This document shows, piece after piece, positions 62,651 to 64,000 of a stretch of 64,000 nt of DNA. Positions within the stretch are counted from its first letter, which is position 1. The number at the start of each line of letters is the position of its first letter. The stretch spans positions 1,659,001 to 1,723,000 of the forward strand of contig NZ_CP113524.1 in assembly GCF_026723765.1 (NCBI RefSeq). The letters run 5' to 3'. The translations under genes and the position numbers were made by a program. Below the pieces are notes generated by a model that was not told the DNA's origin, did no database searches, and was given only the letters and a program-made list of their open reading frames with translations. The stretch comes from Lacrimispora xylanolytica (GTDB taxonomy: Bacteria > Bacillota > Clostridia > Lachnospirales > Lachnospiraceae).

Positions 62651-62830
62651 CGTTTGACCATTCCTATTCTTCAATAGAATTCCTTTGTCTTTATTTTTTC
62701 ACCATACATAAATAAATTACCCCGAAATCTAATTTTATATCGTTTGGGCCCCCATTTTTGTTGACGAAACTCTTATTATTTTAACACAAAATCAGATATA
62801 ATTCATCAAGATTTTTGCTTTTTAGGGTAT

Positions 62831-62867
62831 AAAAATGCACAGGCGGCCATAATAGCCATCCTGTGCA
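62831..62867 (-). terminator. terminator of the truncated MFS gene
   Basis: On the minus strand TGCACAGG pairs with CCTGTGCA, with an inner GGC/GCC pair, followed by TTTTTAT. Confidence 0.85.
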
Positions 62868-62887
62868 AAATGATTGTGAACATTCCT

Positions 62888-64000
62888 CTAATTTGTTTCC
62901 TCCAGCTCCCATAGATGCCGGTCCAGACGAAAAGGCAGACAGGATAAAGCGCCTGTAATACCGATAAGAAAAAAGAGAAGGGCAGCGCCAGAGCCTTTTC
63001 CTGATCCAAAGACTTGTAAAAGAAAACTGCCTGGAGCCTGATGCGCCATCAAGGGCTCAAAAACCTGATCGATGAGTATGCCTCCGCATAAATAGCCCAG
63101 AGGTATGGTGAAAAACTGCAGCGTATTTCTTGCAGAATATACCCGTCCCTGCATGGTTACCGGTATTTTCGTACGAAGCAGGGCATCCATGTTAGCTCCC
63201 ATAACGGGGATTAAGATCCAGCCAAGGACAGAACCAAAGCACCAGACGGGAGTAGTTCTTCCAAGGGCCAGAATAAAGTTTTCAGTGCTCATGGAAAAGA
63301 GCAGGCAGTTTAAAATCACTCTTACCCGGCTTTTCGGTGCCGGAAGGAGGGTTACCAGAATGCTTCCTGCCAGTGTGGCAAGTCCTGCGGCTGTATTTAC
63401 CATACCAAGCTCCATTTTACCGCCTCCGCTCCTGGAAAGCATCATAGGCGGAAGAGCGGCATTAAAAATAGAGGCTGTAAAATTAATCACGGCCAAAAAC
63501 AAGATAAGGTCAAGAATACCCCGTTCCTTCTTTAAATAAGATAATCCACCATTTACAGACTCCAGAAGAGATTCCCCCTCCTGTGCCTTGTCTGGCTCTA
63601 TTTTGGGAATCTTTATGAAGCATAAAAGTGAGACAAAGGCTGTAAAAAAAGTGATTAAGTCAAACAGGATGACCAGCCGTAAGCCTGCAAAGGAAAGCAG
63701 GGCAGTAGACAGCACAGGAGCCAGAACCGTAACAAAGGAATTTGATAAGGAACGAAGCCCGCTGACTTTCTGATAATACTTGTTCGGGGTGAGTAAACTG
63801 ACTGTCACATCTGCGGCAGGCTGCTGCAAGGTGTTCATAAGTCCGTTCACTGTGTTAAGGAAATACAAATGCCAGATCTTAAGCCTTCCTGTAGAAAACA
63901 GGATAAGAACTAAAACGGTACAAACAGCAGCCAGGCTGTCGCTAGCCAGCATAATAAGCTTTTTGTTCCTCCGGTCGATAAAAGAACCGGCAAATATGCT
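62888..64000 (-). CDS. MFS transporter, 3' part (start lies beyond the window)
   Basis: The frame is open to the window edge, giving 370 residues without a start. The first visible residues, AGSFIDRRNKKLIM, are the MFS loop-2/3 motif, so roughly 50 N-terminal residues are missing. About ten hydrophobic segments follow. The GLRSLSNSFVTVLAP and MGANMDALLRTKIPVTMQGRVYSARN regions resemble the MFS_3/enterobactin-exporter and macrolide-efflux (Mef-like) group. The substrate is unknown. A hairpin terminator follows the stop. Confidence 0.88.
   Translation of the reverse strand, partial: SIFAGSFIDRRNKKLIMLASDSLAAVCTVLVLILFSTGRLKIWHLYFLNTVNGLMNTLQQPAADVTVSLLTPNKYYQKVSGLRSLSNSFVTVLAPVLSTALLSFAGLRLVILFDLITFFTAFVSLLCFIKIPKIEPDKAQEGESLLESVNGGLSYLKKERGILDLILFLAVINFTASIFNAALPPMMLSRSGGGKMELGMVNTAAGLATLAGSILVTLLPAPKSRVRVILNCLLFSMSTENFILALGRTTPVWCFGSVLGWILIPVMGANMDALLRTKIPVTMQGRVYSARNTLQFFTIPLGYLCGGILIDQVFEPLMAHQAPGSFLLQVFGSGKGSGAALLFFLIGITGALSCLPFRLDRHLWELEETN

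Overview
The window looks like chromosomal DNA of a low-GC anaerobic Firmicute. An Ech-type hydrogenase, T-box control, strong AAGGAGG ribosome binding sites, Crp/Fnr regulators with degenerate effector domains, a DUF438 protein, a UbiD-type arylic-acid decarboxylase and plant-polysaccharide enzymes together suggest a Lachnospiraceae member, probably of the Clostridium sphenoides/Lacrimispora kind. That placement is inference. I saw no rRNA, tRNA, CRISPR array, prophage or insertion sequence.

Layout. 1-5.5 kb: the start of a GNAT gene, an orphan helical protein, a two-subunit GMC oxidoreductase, a small ABC-type ATPase and a DUF2935 protein. 5.5-9.6 kb: MsrAB, a sugar-dehydrogenase-like beta-propeller, a beta carbonic anhydrase and a Gfo/Idh/MocA oxidoreductase. 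9.6-12.4 kb: a T-box leader, probably alanine-specific, in front of alaA and an MFS transporter. 12.4-14.1 kb: a secreted GH43/AbfB arabinofuranosidase. 14.2-14.8 kb: a DsbA-family protein.

14.9-22.5 kb (minus strand) is the most unusual block. A response regulator and sensor kinase lead an operon encoding an adenylation enzyme, a fold-III PLP enzyme, a DltC-like carrier, an MBOAT acyltransferase and an SGNH/DltD-like protein. It has the architecture of the D-alanylation (Dlt) machine, with a decarboxylase-family enzyme inserted and an altered adenylation pocket, so it may attach something other than D-alanine to an envelope polymer.

22.8-26.4 kb: a ferritin-like protein, a 44-residue basic protein, a Crp/Fnr regulator with a palindrome at its own start site, and a pectate lyase without a visible signal peptide. 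27.0-37.7 kb: an uninterrupted echABCDEF-hypABFCDE block for a membrane, ferredoxin-linked, proton-pumping [NiFe] hydrogenase and its maturation. 37.7-47.8 kb: an amidase, RpiR and AraC regulators, a flavin split-barrel protein, GH4 and GH1 phospho-beta-glucosidases, a YdiB-like quinate/shikimate dehydrogenase divergent from an aromatic-acid exporter, and a PAS-GGDEF protein. 48.0-53.9 kb: a NimA-like protein, gldA coupled to a second Crp/Fnr regulator, a ferredoxin, a DUF438 protein, a divergent flavin-protein/HxlR pair, and a shikimate kinase with a chorismate-mutase-like N-terminus. 53.9-56.5 kb: a copper-type module (HMA-SafE-cupredoxin fusion, a 28-residue HWHC membrane peptide, a DUF2318 lipoprotein). 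56.6-61.3 kb: a MerR regulator, a UbiD/DUF554/UbiX/LpdD decarboxylation operon and a Cys-rich protein. 61.3-64 kb: an amino acid permease and a truncated MFS gene.

Overall the genes fit an anaerobe that degrades pectin, arabinan and plant beta-glucosides, handles the aromatic aglycones (export, quinate/shikimate oxidation, decarboxylation), and disposes of reducing power through ferredoxin and Ech hydrogenase.
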